Shown: positions 43,829 to 53,164, counted from the stretch's first letter. The stretch is 64,000 nucleotides of DNA from Enterococcus raffinosus (GCF_018917525.1 NZ_JAHLOS010000015.1:24762-88761), one strand, 5' to 3'. The notes: generated by a model not told the origin, from the letters alone. Translations and numbers: made by a program.

Positions 43829-44622
43829 GCAATGATCCTCTTTTCTAGCTCAGCCATCGTCATGACATTTTGGTAATCAAGGGCTTTGGCTAATTGGCAG
43901 ATGTAGGGCTGTTTTAAGGCACTTCGTTGCAGCAATTCCTCGTCCCAGAAAATTTCTCGCGGAGTGCCTTGCTTTTGCAGCTGTTTTTCGGCGAAGACTA
44001 ATACCCGCTGAAACTCCTTGGTTACAAATTCCATATCATGGGTGATGGTAATAACGGTTTTCTTCTTTTCGGTCAAGAGTCGGATCAGTTTACCGAGTAG
44101 CTCTGTCGACTCGCGATCCTGTCCGGCTGTTGGCTCATCTAAAATGACTACTTCTGGGTCCATCGCCATTACGGCAGCAATCGTGATGAATTTTCGTTTG
44201 GAATAGGGCAAATTGTAGGGATGCTCCTGTAAAACATCCTGCAATCCACAGGCTTCTGCGGCTTCTTGAACTCTTGTTTGAACGATCTCGGCTGCCAATT
44301 TTTGTTTCTTAGGGCCAAAGGCGATCTCCTTTTCAATACTATCTTGGAAAATCTGGTCGTCGGGATTTTGGAAAACATAGCCGACTCGTTTGGCCATTTG
44401 TGCGGTAGTCAAGCCCTTGGTTTCCTTGCCATCAATCAGTACACGTCCCTGTGTTGGTCGCAACAACCCATTCATTAATTTGACGGTCGTTGTTTTTCCA
44501 GCACCATTTTGCCCGATGATCGCCACTGCTTCGCCTAATTGAAACTCGACAGAAACATTCTGCGTCGCCTCAAAGCCGTTGGGATAACTGAAGCTGACAT
44601 TTTCTAAGGTTAAAAAGCTCAT
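43825..44622 (-). CDS. ECF transporter ATPase (EcfA-type)
   Basis: This 265-aa ABC ATPase has Walker A GQNGAGKTT, Q-loop VGYVFQNPDDQIF and Walker B VVILDEPTAGQD. The signature region reads NLPYSKRKFITIA, where the usual LSGGQ is replaced by LPYSKRK, a clear departure from the canonical ABC signature. It drives uptake together with the second ATPase and EcfT. Overlaps of 4 nt on both sides show coupled translation. The altered signature suggests that this is the degenerate-site subunit of an asymmetric pair. Confidence 0.9.
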   Translation of the reverse strand: MSFLTLENVSFSYPNGFEATQNVSVEFQLGEAVAIIGQNGAGKTTTVKLMNGLLRPTQGRVLIDGKETKGLTTAQMAKRVGYVFQNPDDQIFQDSIEKEIAFGPKKQKLAAEIVQTRVQEAAEACGLQDVLQEHPYNLPYSKRKFITIAAVMAMDPEVVILDEPTAGQDRESTELLGKLIRLLTEKKKTVITITHDMEFVTKEFQRVLVFAEKQLQKQGTPREIFWDEELLQRSALKQPYICQLAKALDYQNVMTMAELEKRIIA

Positions 44623-45458
44623 TGAAAAGCGCCTCCCTTCAATTTTTTTATTGCTTCTTCCATGGTGATTGGGACAGAAGTATTTTGCTTTAAATGCTTC
44701 AAATAAAATAGCGATACCTGCGGCAATGCACCGCCATGCTTAATAATCTCCGGATCGCTTAATACCTGATGGGCGGAACCTTTTTTCACGAGTTGACCCT
44801 TTTCCAATAAAATGATCTCGTCACAATACTCCGCTAAAAGGTCGACCTTATGCTCTACGACAATAATCGTTTTCCCTTGTTTTTTCAGCATCGCGATAAT
44901 CTCAAAGACCTCTTCGGTGCTCTGCGGATCTAGCTGGGATGTCGGTTCGTCCAAGATAACAACATCTGGATCTAGCGCGACGATTGAAGCCAATGCCACT
45001 CGTTGCTTTTGTCCACCAGATAGCTCGAAGGGATTTTTTTCCTTTAGCGCCTCTAGCTTGAACAGGGCGATCAATTCTTGGACCTTTTGCTTCATCTTCG
45101 CTGGTGAAATACCGATATTTTCCATACCGTACGCGATTTCCTCTTCGACGGTGTCCTTGACTCCTGAAATTTGCGTGAAGAGATTTTGCGAAGAATAGCC
45201 GATCTCCGCTGCCAAGGCGCCGATATTGTATTCTTGAATCGCTTTTGATTTATAGGTGACACTTCCCGAGAGCTTTCCTAGAAACATTTCTGGAATAAAG
45301 CCCCGCATAATATTGCAAAGCGTGGTTTTCCCCGCTTGATTATTGCCGATCAATCCATAGACCTTCCCCTGTTCGATAGTCAGATCGATATTCTTGATAA
45401 TCGCCTCGAAATCTAACGGGTATTGATAGCTCACATTCTTTAATTCAATGATATTCAT
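44619..45458 (-). CDS. ECF transporter ATPase (second EcfA)
   Basis: This 279-aa ABC ATPase starts at 45458 with GTAGGAGG upstream. It has Walker A (GNNQAGKTT), a canonical signature LSGGQKQRVALA and Walker B VVILDEPTSQLD. Walker A contains Gln where Gly is usual (GNNGAGKT to GNNQAGKT). It pairs with the ATPase encoded next to it, whose signature is altered, so the dimer may have one strong and one weak ATP site. It overlaps the EcfT gene by 4 nt. Confidence 0.9.
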   Translation of the reverse strand: MNIIELKNVSYQYPLDFEAIIKNIDLTIEQGKVYGLIGNNQAGKTTLCNIMRGFIPEMFLGKLSGSVTYKSKAIQEYNIGALAAEIGYSSQNLFTQISGVKDTVEEEIAYGMENIGISPAKMKQKVQELIALFKLEALKEKNPFELSGGQKQRVALASIVALDPDVVILDEPTSQLDPQSTEEVFEIIAMLKKQGKTIIVVEHKVDLLAEYCDEIILLEKGQLVKKGSAHQVLSDPEIIKHGGALPQVSLFYLKHLKQNTSVPITMEEAIKKLKGGAFQ

Positions 45459-46192
45459 AGCGGACCTCCTACAAAATAAGCGACCAAGCCTAGCAAGCAA
45501 ACAACTACGATCAGATAATCCAACGCCGTTTTCTTCATGGAATAGTACGCGGTCTTTTTAATGGGGGCAGAAAAGCCGCGAGCCTCCAAGGTTAATACAC
45601 GTTCATCAGTTTGTTGGATCGAGGTTAATACCAATGGTCCCATCATGGGAATAAACGCCTTCATCCGCACCAGCACAGAACCTTCTGTTTCAATTCCTCT
45701 GGCACGCTGCGCATCGGTAATGGTTTGCGAAAGCTTGGTCATCTGTGGCACTAATTGGATCGTAGCAGAAATTACAAAGGTGACCTTCTTCGGGATTCGA
45801 GCCTTTTCCAATGCCGCAACGATGTCCTTCACACTCGTTACTTGGAAGAACCAAATAATAATTGAGCTGATAGCGACAATCCGTGAGGACAGGCCGATAC
45901 TTGTGTCCAGCCCTATTTGTGAATAGCTGATAAACCACCAAATCGGTTGACTATCTTCATTCTTAACAATAAATACCTGAACCAAAAAGATAAATAACAC
46001 AATGATGAAGATCGATTTGAAGAAAGTGGTTAAAAAATGCCCAATTTTTCCTGAACAAAGGCTCAACAACAGCGCTACGCCAAACAATACATATTGTACC
46101 GGCGGAATCGTTGAAAACATACTAATGATAATGATGGTAAGCACAATCATCAGTTTTGTGGAGGGATACCATTTTCCGATCGGGTTAGCCAT
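45455..46192 (-). CDS. ECF transporter transmembrane protein EcfT
   Basis: This 245-aa membrane protein has about five segments and the EcfT coupling motifs, seen as AQRARGIETEG and EARGFSAPIKKT (two ARG motifs that dock into the ATPases). It joins the ATPase dimer to the substrate-binding S component encoded directly upstream (8-nt overlap). Because the operon has its own A, A', T and S genes it is a dedicated (group I) ECF transporter, unlike the shared housekeeping one. Confidence 0.9.
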   Translation of the reverse strand: MANPIGKWYPSTKLMIVLTIIIISMFSTIPPVQYVLFGVALLLSLCSGKIGHFLTTFFKSIFIIVLFIFLVQVFIVKNEDSQPIWWFISYSQIGLDTSIGLSSRIVAISSIIIWFFQVTSVKDIVAALEKARIPKKVTFVISATIQLVPQMTKLSQTITDAQRARGIETEGSVLVRMKAFIPMMGPLVLTSIQQTDERVLTLEARGFSAPIKKTAYYSMKKTALDYLIVVVCLLGLVAYFVGGPL

Positions 46193-46793
46193 GCTTCAAA
46201 ACCTCCTTACTGATGTAGGTCGCGCCGTAATTCAATTTAACTAGGAAACGCGGTGGAATGCGCTTAACGACTAGATAACTGATGGCAAAATTCAAAATTG
46301 TATTGATGGTTCCGGTGATGATATTTGTTGAAAACACCGAATCCCATAACTGACGCCCTGCTGCTAAAAAGGCCGCCGTCACAAGGTCAGTCCCCGCTCC
46401 GGTGATGCCGCCAAACATAAACACTGTCACAATTGCGGCTGTTCCCGCTGAAACAATCGTCAATACACCACAGGCAACAATCATCCCAATCAAATGATTG
46501 AAAAATTTAAATCGAGAAAAATATCCAGCGAATAGTCCAATACTCATGGAAACCAAACCATAAGGGATCGCCACCGGATTCAACATTCCATTGACCACAT
46601 TTCCTAAAAAACCGGTCATCACTCCAACCCAGGGTCCTGCTACCATCGCCACTAGATACGTGCCAATCTGATCAATAAAAACTGGAAGCTTTAATATCGT
46701 ACATAGCTGGTACCCGACAACATTTAGGGACACACCGACTGGAATCAGCATCAATGCCTGCAGACCGAAGTCATACCTTAATCCACGTTTCAT
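46185..46793 (-). CDS. ECF transporter substrate-binding (S) component
   Basis: This 202-aa protein with about six membrane segments shows the S-component pattern near the N-terminus and the start of segment 4 (LIPVGVSLNVVGYQLC; YLVAMVAGPWVGVMTGFLGN). It is first in the operon ending with a nucleoside hydrolase. The best guess is a nucleoside-type substrate, possibly queuosine (QrtT-like), in line with queG elsewhere in this window. No riboswitch was recognised in its 90-bp leader. Confidence 0.82.
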   Translation of the reverse strand: MKRGLRYDFGLQALMLIPVGVSLNVVGYQLCTILKLPVFIDQIGTYLVAMVAGPWVGVMTGFLGNVVNGMLNPVAIPYGLVSMSIGLFAGYFSRFKFFNHLIGMIVACGVLTIVSAGTAAIVTVFMFGGITGAGTDLVTAAFLAAGRQLWDSVFSTNIITGTINTILNFAISYLVVKRIPPRFLVKLNYGATYISKEVLKHG

Positions 46794-46884
46794 CTCTCTT
46801 CCTACTTTCCTTCTTTTTTGAAAGCAAGCCCTCGCTTTGTAAGGGCTTCCTTCATGTTGCCATTAGTATAGTGAAAATGAAAAG

Positions 46885-46917
46885 ACCACGAAAGGTCATG
46901 TGTCCCTTCGTGGCAGA
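46885..46917 (-). terminator. terminator after the Crp-type gene
   Basis: CCACGAAGG pairs with CCTTTCGTGG, then TCTTTTC on the minus strand. It lies 11 bp after the regulator stop. Confidence 0.75.
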
Positions 46918-46927
46918 TAATCGAATT

Positions 46928-47632
46928 TTAACTGCGCGTTAAGTTCTGCTGCAGTCGTTGCCTTTCCTTTGGTCCAACGTAGATTTTACGATCTATGCTG
47001 ACGATTTCTTGACTTTCCCGCAGTTTTTTTAAGGCCCGACCGACTGTCCGCACGCTCATCCCAAGCTTGTTGCCGATTTTTTCTCGAAACTCCTGTACCT
47101 CAACTAAAGGTTCTCCGCTTTTCAAATGGCTATCGTAATACTGTACCAAATAATAGCGCAAACGATCCACACCGTGAAGCTGGTAAAAGAATCCATCACT
47201 GCCTGAGCGATGATAAAGATCATCTGCCAGAAGGTTCGCACTAAGTCGCAGCAGCTCTAAATCCTGCATGATCCATTGATAGACTGTAGCTGACGGCACC
47301 CGTACCACCTCTACGTCCGTTAAACAAGTGATCGTAGCGATAATCGCTTCCTTTTGCGCTAAGGTTTCTAGGAGCCCCACACTGCCATTGGTTTTATCCA
47401 GTTGAAAATAATCGTATTCACTGCCGTCCTCGTAATCTCTAATCCCAACAGCTACGCCGCTGCAAATAAAATAGATGTACGTTGGAAACTCCCCGCGCAT
47501 CACGATCGGCTCATTTGCTCGAAACCGCATGGTGGGGTAATCCTTACCCAATCGATCCTGAATCCTCGCATAATTGAAACGTTTTTCACTGCCGTAGGTT
47601 TGCCACATTTTCTTTAAGTGATTTTCTTCCAA
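46928..47632 (-). CDS. Crp/Fnr family transcriptional regulator
   Basis: The protein is about 234 aa. It has a cyclic-nucleotide-binding-like beta-barrel (RANEPIVMRGEFPTYIYFIC, GSVGLLETLAQKEAIIAT) and a C-terminal winged HTH (FREKIGNKLGMSVRTVGRAL). I chose the TTG start at 47632 because GAAAGGAG lies 7 nt upstream; the ATG at 47683 lacks a ribosome site. There is no Fe-S cysteine cluster as in Fnr. It lies just upstream of the ECF/nucleoside hydrolase operon, but separated by a terminator, and may control it. Confidence 0.85.
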   Translation of the reverse strand: MEENHLKKMWQTYGSEKRFNYARIQDRLGKDYPTMRFRANEPIVMRGEFPTYIYFICSGVAVGIRDYEDGSEYDYFQLDKTNGSVGLLETLAQKEAIIATITCLTDVEVVRVPSATVYQWIMQDLELLRLSANLLADDLYHRSGSDGFFYQLHGVDRLRYYLVQYYDSHLKSGEPLVEVQEFREKIGNKLGMSVRTVGRALKKLRESQEIVSIDRKIYVGPKERQRLQQNLTRS

Positions 47633-47729
47633 GAGATTGCTCCTTTCATCGAGTGTGCTATTTCGTTTTATTAGCTGTAGCATGGCTGGCTTTTAACCGG
47701 CTAAATTGAAGAAATTTAATCAACAATTT

Positions 47730-48407
47730 CTATCCCTCAATTGACAACAGCTCTTGGATATCGGTTAAACAATCATAGAGGACCTTTGCGGTTAGTCCCC
47801 AAATGACCCCTGATTCCGTTTGATAGGCATAAATCTTTTGTATAGAATCGCCCCACGGTTCCTGATATCGCTCTGGCAATCCTAGATCGATGACTGGCAA
47901 CAGGTCTGTTCGCACGTTTGTTTCAGAATTAATGACGTAGGGATGCACCTTAACCAAACAGTCGTAGCGGTCAGGCTGTCTTTCTAAAAAGGAAGCTACT
48001 GGCAAAGTAAAAATTGAGTCAACCTCTTGTGGATCAGTTTTTAGCTCACTCAAGGAGCAATTCAAAACACCGAGATAGGGATTTATCAGCACGCCACTCG
48101 CTAGAATCAAGGTTTTTAATCTGCCCAAAACAGTGATTTGTTCCTGGTCGCAGCCTAATTCCTCCTGTGTTTCTCGTATGGCAGCCGCTAAAGAAGATGA
48201 ATCAGTTATTTCGATTTTCCCGCCAGGAAAACAGATTTCTCCTCCTTGCTTAATGTTTGCCGCCCGCTTTTCAAACAAAAAGTGTAATTCTCCCTCAATT
48301 TCAATTAACGGTACTAAAACTGCGGCTTTAAAATAATCCTCATAATCACTTAGGCGCTGTTCAAATGTGAAATTATCCCGAATAACTTCCAGCTGTTGCT
48401 TATCCAT
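47730..48407 (-). CDS. Nudix hydrolase, CoA pyrophosphatase-like
   Basis: This 225-aa protein has the Nudix box, GGKIE at its start and REtQEELG at its end (RETQEELG), preceded by CFPGGK. The UPF0035-type pattern of CoA pyrophosphatases (YeaB/NudL) is present: FLFEKRAANIKQGGEICFPG. It would hydrolyse CoA or related nucleoside diphosphate derivatives. The start at 48407 has GGAGAAGG upstream; the longer reading to 48434 does not. Confidence 0.88.
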   Translation of the reverse strand: MDKQQLEVIRDNFTFEQRLSDYEDYFKAAVLVPLIEIEGELHFLFEKRAANIKQGGEICFPGGKIEITDSSSLAAAIRETQEELGCDQEQITVLGRLKTLILASGVLINPYLGVLNCSLSELKTDPQEVDSIFTLPVASFLERQPDRYDCLVKVHPYVINSETNVRTDLLPVIDLGLPERYQEPWGDSIQKIYAYQTESGVIWGLTAKVLYDCLTDIQELLSIEG

Positions 48408-48578
48408 TCCTTCTCCTCTGTTCCTTGTATCCAATTTGTTGAAAAAAGAACCACCGTTTAACTGTGATCCTTACTTTTTTCATCCAGCCTAATCATACAT
48501 GGATACACCAATATTCTCAATAAGAGCTGTGAAGGCTGCAGGAAAAACGAAGAAGAAAAGTACTCATTTAAGTGACAG

Positions 48579-49094
48579 CTAAAGCGATAAATGTAATAGC
48601 TCATACACAACCCCATCTCCAGAAACACTTTCTGGATAATCACTGAAGAAATAAAACTCAACGTACTTCCATTTGTCAGGATTGTACACCAACACGCGAC
48701 CGCTTTCAGCGGTTCTTTCCAAAGAAAAATCAGGAGCCGCCATCTTGTCCTGACGAGGAATATCCTGCTCAATTTCTAAAACGAACTTCGCCTTCTTAAT
48801 CGCTTCTCCTAGTTCGACCTGAAGAGGCACTGCGATATTGATCTGCTGCCAACCAAAAGACGTCAAAATGTTATCGTAAAAGCCCTCAAAAATGAATCGA
48901 CTCATGCCGCCCTCCTGCTTCCACAGATACAAAGGCGCATATTCCTTTCTTGTCTCACTGTCTAAAACCAAGTAGGCCTTTAATAACAAATCCTGAAAAC
49001 CATCCGTTTTAAAGCCGTTATTCTCCACTCTTTCACGGATGATGGTCATGTCATAGTCATTCGGTAAAGTGATTTTATACTGCATTGCGTTCAT
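48579..49094 (-). CDS. DUF4865 family protein
   Basis: This 171-aa protein begins MNAMQYKITLPNDYDM and contains APLYLWKQEGGMSRFIFEGF then YDNILTSFGWQQI, the DUF4865 pattern. Members are found next to LysR genes, as here, where the divergent neighbour is a broken LysR gene. The biochemical role is unknown. The start at 49094 has AAGGAGCGG upstream. With its regulator damaged its expression may be constitutive or lost. Confidence 0.8.
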   Translation of the reverse strand: MNAMQYKITLPNDYDMTIIRERVENNGFKTDGFQDLLLKAYLVLDSETRKEYAPLYLWKQEGGMSRFIFEGFYDNILTSFGWQQINIAVPLQVELGEAIKKAKFVLEIEQDIPRQDKMAAPDFSLERTAESGRVLVYNPDKWKYVEFYFFSDYPESVSGDGVVYELLHLSL

Positions 49095-49207
49095 TGCTGT
49101 CCGCTCCTTTCTTGCTGGCTTCAATTATACAAGTGCCCTTCTTAGCTGTATAATGATTAAATCAGATAAGCACTATTCCAAATAGGAATATCAAATGAGG
49201 TGATCCC

Positions 49208-49994
49208 ATGGAATTTACCGATATCAAAATTTTTAAAAGAGGTAGCTGATCTAAAGTCCACGATGAAAGCAGCAGAAAGCCTCGGATACGTGCAATCAAA
49301 CATCAGTAAACGTGTCGCAAAATTAGAGGAAGAAACGGGAAAGAAACTGTTCCATCGTACGAATAAGGGCATGACCCTAACAACAGATGGCGAGGAATTT
49401 CTGCCCTATGCCGAAGCCCTGCTACGCACCATCACTGACTTAGAGAAAAATTTCATTGCCGTACCAAAAAAAATCAGAGTCGGCGCTACTCAAACCATCA
49501 CGAAAAATTATCTGCAGGATCACTTTTTTGATGAACAACTCGTTATTTTCACAAATACCTCTTCGACGTTGATCCAGCAGCTTAAAAATCACCAGCTTGA
49601 TGTGATGATTCTTAATAAAAAACTGGAGGAAAAATTGTTCATTAGGACAAGAATCAAAGAAGAACCCATCAGCTGGATAAAATCAAAACAAAATAAGCAG
49701 GTTCTTCACGCCTCAACCATCGTCATTAATCGAGACCCGGAATGTCCTTACAGACAAGCAACTCTTGCATTTTTTGAGCAAACAGGACTTCGTACCCGTT
49801 GCATCGAAGTCGATACACTCGTTGTGATGATTGATATGTTGGAAAATCACGAAGCCGCTGCGATTCTGCCTGACTCAAGTATTTAATCAAACGAGAAGCT
49901 TCAAAAAATTGAAGATTATTCCCTTGATCCTATCTCTATTTATCACTATCAGTTGAAGGAAAACAGGGATTCATTTGAATTGGATTTAAATTGA
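49208..49994 (+). pseudogene. LysR family regulator, frameshift plus nonsense
   Basis: From ATG 49208 the frame reads MEFTDIKIFK, then shifts at the A-run near 49233-49236 (one extra A). In the next frame it goes on as EVADLKSTMKAAESLGYVQS, NISKRVAKLEEETG and so on, the LysR winged helix. A TAA at 49884-49886 interrupts the frame after AAILPDSS, and it then continues (NEKLQKIEDYSLDPISIYHY) to TGA at 49992. Two lesions make it a pseudogene, although a start inside the second frame could still give a nearly complete HTH protein. It is divergent from the DUF4865 gene that it probably controlled. Confidence 0.85.
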
Positions 49995-50072
49995 TAGTAA
50001 TTGATTTCACACTAGTTGATCCAAATAGTTCTGATATAACAGCCATTCCGGAAAAGACATACCAATCCACAA

Positions 50073-50113
50073 AAAGAGCTATGCAGATGATCAACAAATC
50101 TACATAGCTCTTT
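50073..50113. terminator. hairpin terminator after the CPBP gene
   Basis: AAAGAGCTATG pairs with CATAGCTCTTT around a loop of about 19 nt. It lies between the LysR remnant and the CPBP gene, which converge here. Confidence 0.7.
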
Positions 50114-50125
50114 GCTTTTAAAGGG

Positions 50126-50920
50126 CTAAAATAGCTGATTCTCTTTCAGCGAATCAGTGGGTTTCTTGGCATACATGAAACAGAAAGTCAATAAAATCAA
50201 AATAGTCAGTACGCCAGTTTCGCCGACTAAATACGGTTTGTTTGGTCCGTTAATTGATTGATCTAGTAGGACTTGAATGACAAAGTTGTGGGTAAAGTGA
50301 AAGAAGGCTGCTGACCACACGCTTTTTGATTTGAGACTTAGATACGACATTGGGTAGGACATGGCAATACATTGAATCACATAAATTGGCACCTGATACC
50401 AGATCGGAATATCGGATACATAGCCTGCGAGAATCAGCGGCAGATGCCAGACCGCCCAGATAGAACCTGTTAGAAAGGCTCCTTTGCGATAGCCAAAAAG
50501 CTGGAACATTTTACGATTCAAGAGGCCGCGCCAACCTATTTCCTCTCCTAAAGCAGTGATAAAAAAGAGAGAGACATACAAAAGCAGGATTAGCGGATTG
50601 CTTATAAGTGTCCGGATAAAATCATTTGAGAATGCTCCTTTTCCACGCATGATTAAATAGATGCTGTATGACAAAAGACTATAGATAAAAGGAATGCCTA
50701 TCCCTAACAATACGTATTTCAGATTAAATTTCTGCAAATTAATAAGGGGCTCATTTCGATAATATATGCGTTTTACGATAATCGCAGCGACTCCTGGACA
50801 CCACATCAATAAATAGGCCATATTTAACATTTGATACTTGATAATAAGCACATAGAAGATTGAGCTTAATGCAAAGCAGAGTACAAGAAACGCTATAATG
50901 GATTTTTTGATCGTTTTCAT
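50126..50920 (-). CDS. CPBP family intramembrane metalloprotease
   Basis: This 264-aa protein has about eight membrane segments and the Abi/CAAX-protease motifs: GEEIGWRGLLNRKMF (EExxxR) and HLPL, then HFTHNFVIQ. Many such proteins in Gram-positives give self-protection against bacteriocins or process membrane peptides. It lies downstream of an ABC transporter on the same strand. The start at 50920 has AAAAGGAG upstream. Confidence 0.88.
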   Translation of the reverse strand: MKTIKKSIIAFLVLCFALSSIFYVLIIKYQMLNMAYLLMWCPGVAAIIVKRIYYRNEPLINLQKFNLKYVLLGIGIPFIYSLLSYSIYLIMRGKGAFSNDFIRTLISNPLILLLYVSLFFITALGEEIGWRGLLNRKMFQLFGYRKGAFLTGSIWAVWHLPLILAGYVSDIPIWYQVPIYVIQCIAMSYPMSYLSLKSKSVWSAAFFHFTHNFVIQVLLDQSINGPNKPYLVGETGVLTILILLTFCFMYAKKPTDSLKENQLF

Positions 50921-50968
50921 AAAGTCTCCTTTTAGTAGTTTAATCGTTTGATTTTTATTTCACTTCCG

Positions 50969-51760
50969 CTACGCAATATCTGCGTTCGCATACATTTGTG
51001 ATCCTGCAAACAGCAGAAGTGCATCTAAGAGAAGACAAAATAGGAGAATCATTCCAACAGCTCCAAAGGGAAATTCCCAAAATCTTGATAACACAGAAAA
51101 TGCCGATAATGGATCACAAAGCTGCAGCCATTCTGCTTTTGGGAATAATTGAAAGAGTTGATTCGTGAAGGATGGAAAAACAATCAACCCGATCAAGTAG
51201 GTCGCAATAGTGATACTTGTCCGCTTCGTAAAAACCAGCAGCCCATTTCCGATTGCGACCATGCCGAGATACAACGGAATAGACAAAAGAATCTGAAGAA
51301 GAACTCTTATGAGCAGCGTCAGACTGAAGCCGCCGAAACCAAAAAGAAGCGTCCCCACTATAAAGCTTACGATCAAGCACAAGCAGGTATAAACTAAACA
51401 ACATAGGAATCCGGTGATGCATTTTGCAAAGAATACTTTCCTGCGATCAACAAAATAGGACAAGCTGTTTCGAATCGTTCCGGTCGAATATTCCGCCCCC
51501 AGCACAGCTACAGCAAAGGCTAAAATAAAGAAGGGAAAGAGCCCATCATCACGCATCTGCTGCAGGAATTCCGCGCCATTTCCAGGCAAGGCTCTCGCGG
51601 CACTGGCAGTGGTTTGAACTCCGACACCGCCAACACCGCTGCTGGAGCCTGCCATATTTACGCCGGTAATAACGATAATGATGATGCCCGCCAGAAAGAC
51701 ATTGCGAACGGCGGCACCTTTGCGTAGTCGAAAAATATCTGATTTTATTATATTTACCAT
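50969..51760 (-). CDS. ABC-2 type transporter permease
   Basis: This 263-aa membrane protein with about six segments resembles the permeases of BcrAB-type peptide-antibiotic transporters. It has a cytoplasmic start (MVNIIKSDIFRLRKGAAVRN), a large outer loop and YSTGTIRNSLSYFVDRRKVF after segment 2. It lies 14 bp after the ATPase gene. Together they probably export or extract lipid-II-binding peptides or respond to envelope damage. That role is inferred from the adjacent two-component system. Confidence 0.85.
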   Translation of the reverse strand: MVNIIKSDIFRLRKGAAVRNVFLAGIIIIVITGVNMAGSSSGVGGVGVQTTASAARALPGNGAEFLQQMRDDGLFPFFILAFAVAVLGAEYSTGTIRNSLSYFVDRRKVFFAKCITGFLCCLVYTCLCLIVSFIVGTLLFGFGGFSLTLLIRVLLQILLSIPLYLGMVAIGNGLLVFTKRTSITIATYLIGLIVFPSFTNQLFQLFPKAEWLQLCDPLSAFSVLSRFWEFPFGAVGMILLFCLLLDALLLFAGSQMYANADIA

Positions 51761-51774
51761 AGGTCTCTGCCTCC

Positions 51775-52692
51775 TTAAGCTATTTCACCGATTAGATGGA
51801 TGAAATAGTCTTCCAAATTTATTTTTACTTCGTTAGATGAATAGATTTTTATGCCGTTGGCACTCAAAAGCTCGATCACCTGTGAGCTATCCTGATAGAA
51901 GTTAAACAGTCGAACTTCCTCCGTTGAAGGCACCTCAACTTGTGCCGCGTTGATTGTGGACTGAATAATTTCTCCAGCCTTTACCGCGCTGCTGACCTTC
52001 ATGGAGATATATCCTTGGGTATTTTTATCCAGTTCCTCCTTGGAAAATTCTTTTATGAGCACTCCGTGATGAATAACGCCATACCTTGTAGCTATTTGCG
52101 TGAGTTCTGAAAGGATATGGCTGGAAATCAGGATGGTCAGGTTCTTCTCCTGATTTAGCTGACGGATGATTTCACGAAACTCGATCATTCCTGTTGGGTC
52201 CAAGCCGTTTATCGGCTCATCTAGAATCAATAATTCTGGCTCTCCCATGATTGCTAAGGCCAGTCCCAAACGCTGCTTCATTCCAAGCGAAAATTGATTG
52301 AACGGCTTGCTTCCGGTCGCGTCCAAATTGACTAATTTCAGAACACGTTCGATTTCGTTTTGATTCTTGATTCCTCGTTGTATACGGTAATACTCCAAAT
52401 TTCCCCGCGCTGTCATTTTAGGAAAAAAGGCCGGCGTTTCAATCATGGCGCCAATTCTTTTTCTTGCCAGGATCAGTGCCTGTTCCTCGCTGCTCCCAAA
52501 AAGCTCGAGATCTCCGCTGGTTGGATGGATCAGCCCGGTGATCAGGCGTAAAAGGGTGGTTTTTCCTGCTCCATTTTGACCGATAAAACCGTAGATATCG
52601 CCCTTCCTCAACGTCATATTTATTTGCTTTACACCTGCGCCTCCAGAATATTTTTTTGTAAGATCATTGGTTTTTAAAATCATTTCTTTCAT
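51775..52692 (-). CDS. ABC transporter ATPase, BcrA-like
   Basis: This 305-aa ATPase has Walker A GQNGAGKTT, signature FSLGMKQRLGLALA and Walker B LLILDEPINGLD. A C-terminal extension of about 80 residues is as in BcrA-type antibiotic-resistance transporters. It energises the permease encoded next to it. Its promoter, 60-85 bp upstream, carries the heptamer-N4-heptamer-N4-TATAGT element shared with three other promoters of this locus, so it should be controlled by the two-component system at 53.4-55.4 kb. Confidence 0.92.
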   Translation of the reverse strand: MKEMILKTNDLTKKYSGGAGVKQINMTLRKGDIYGFIGQNGAGKTTLLRLITGLIHPTSGDLELFGSSEEQALILARKRIGAMIETPAFFPKMTARGNLEYYRIQRGIKNQNEIERVLKLVNLDATGSKPFNQFSLGMKQRLGLALAIMGEPELLILDEPINGLDPTGMIEFREIIRQLNQEKNLTILISSHILSELTQIATRYGVIHHGVLIKEFSKEELDKNTQGYISMKVSSAVKAGEIIQSTINAAQVEVPSTEEVRLFNFYQDSSQVIELLSANGIKIYSSNEVKINLEDYFIHLIGEIA

Positions 52693-52751
52693 TTTCTGAC
52701 TCCCCCTTCACATTGTTTTCCTCACCCACATGGGTCAAATGTGGTGTTCCC

Positions 52752-52779
52752 ACTATAACGATTCAACCTATAATGAACC
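52752..52779 (-). promoter_or_regulatory. response-regulator box and -10, ABC transporter promoter
   Basis: On the minus strand GGTTCAT-TATA-GGTTGAA-TCGT-TATAGT. The heptamers are spaced 11 nt apart and the second is exactly 4 nt before the -10 box, as at the three other sites. Confidence 0.75.
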
Positions 52780-53020
52780 TTGAATCGTCCATCGTGTCGT
52801 CGGTTGGACACAAAAAAGTCTATTCATCGGTTCCAATGAATAGACTTTTCAACTTTATAGTCCGTCGCCGTTTACTTGGCGAAAAGAAATGGGGCATTTG
52901 TCACTATTAAACTAACTAAAATAGTAGCTGAAGTAGTAATTTAATAGAACATGTAAAAGAAAAACGGAGTCCGAATTTTTCTTTTAAAAATGGATCAAAA
53001 TAGCACCCAACTCCAATCTC

Positions 53021-53107
53021 CTATTTGGTATCATTGTGTCGGTCAGAAAAAAGCATGTTAACAACTATGGTGAGAATCAATGACAGTACGAGAGAACGCA
53101 TCAGCAT
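53021..53107 (-). CDS. small membrane peptide, 28 aa
   Basis: The minus strand from ATG 53107 encodes MLMRSLVLSLILTIVVNMLF then SDRHNDTK and a stop. An ideal GGAGGTGAAAGAA ribosome site precedes it. A promoter with the regulatory heptamers lies 58 bp upstream. The peptide is one membrane helix with a charged tail. It is too short for usual gene calling. It may be a small regulator of the sensor kinase or ABC transporter, or a membrane-active peptide of the type I toxin kind; the shared promoter element favours the first. Confidence 0.65.
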   Translation of the reverse strand: MLMRSLVLSLILTIVVNMLFSDRHNDTK

Positions 53108-53164
53108 TTCTTTCACCTCCATTTCTGTAATGCCTCTGATGTGAAAGTTACTATTGTGAAAATT

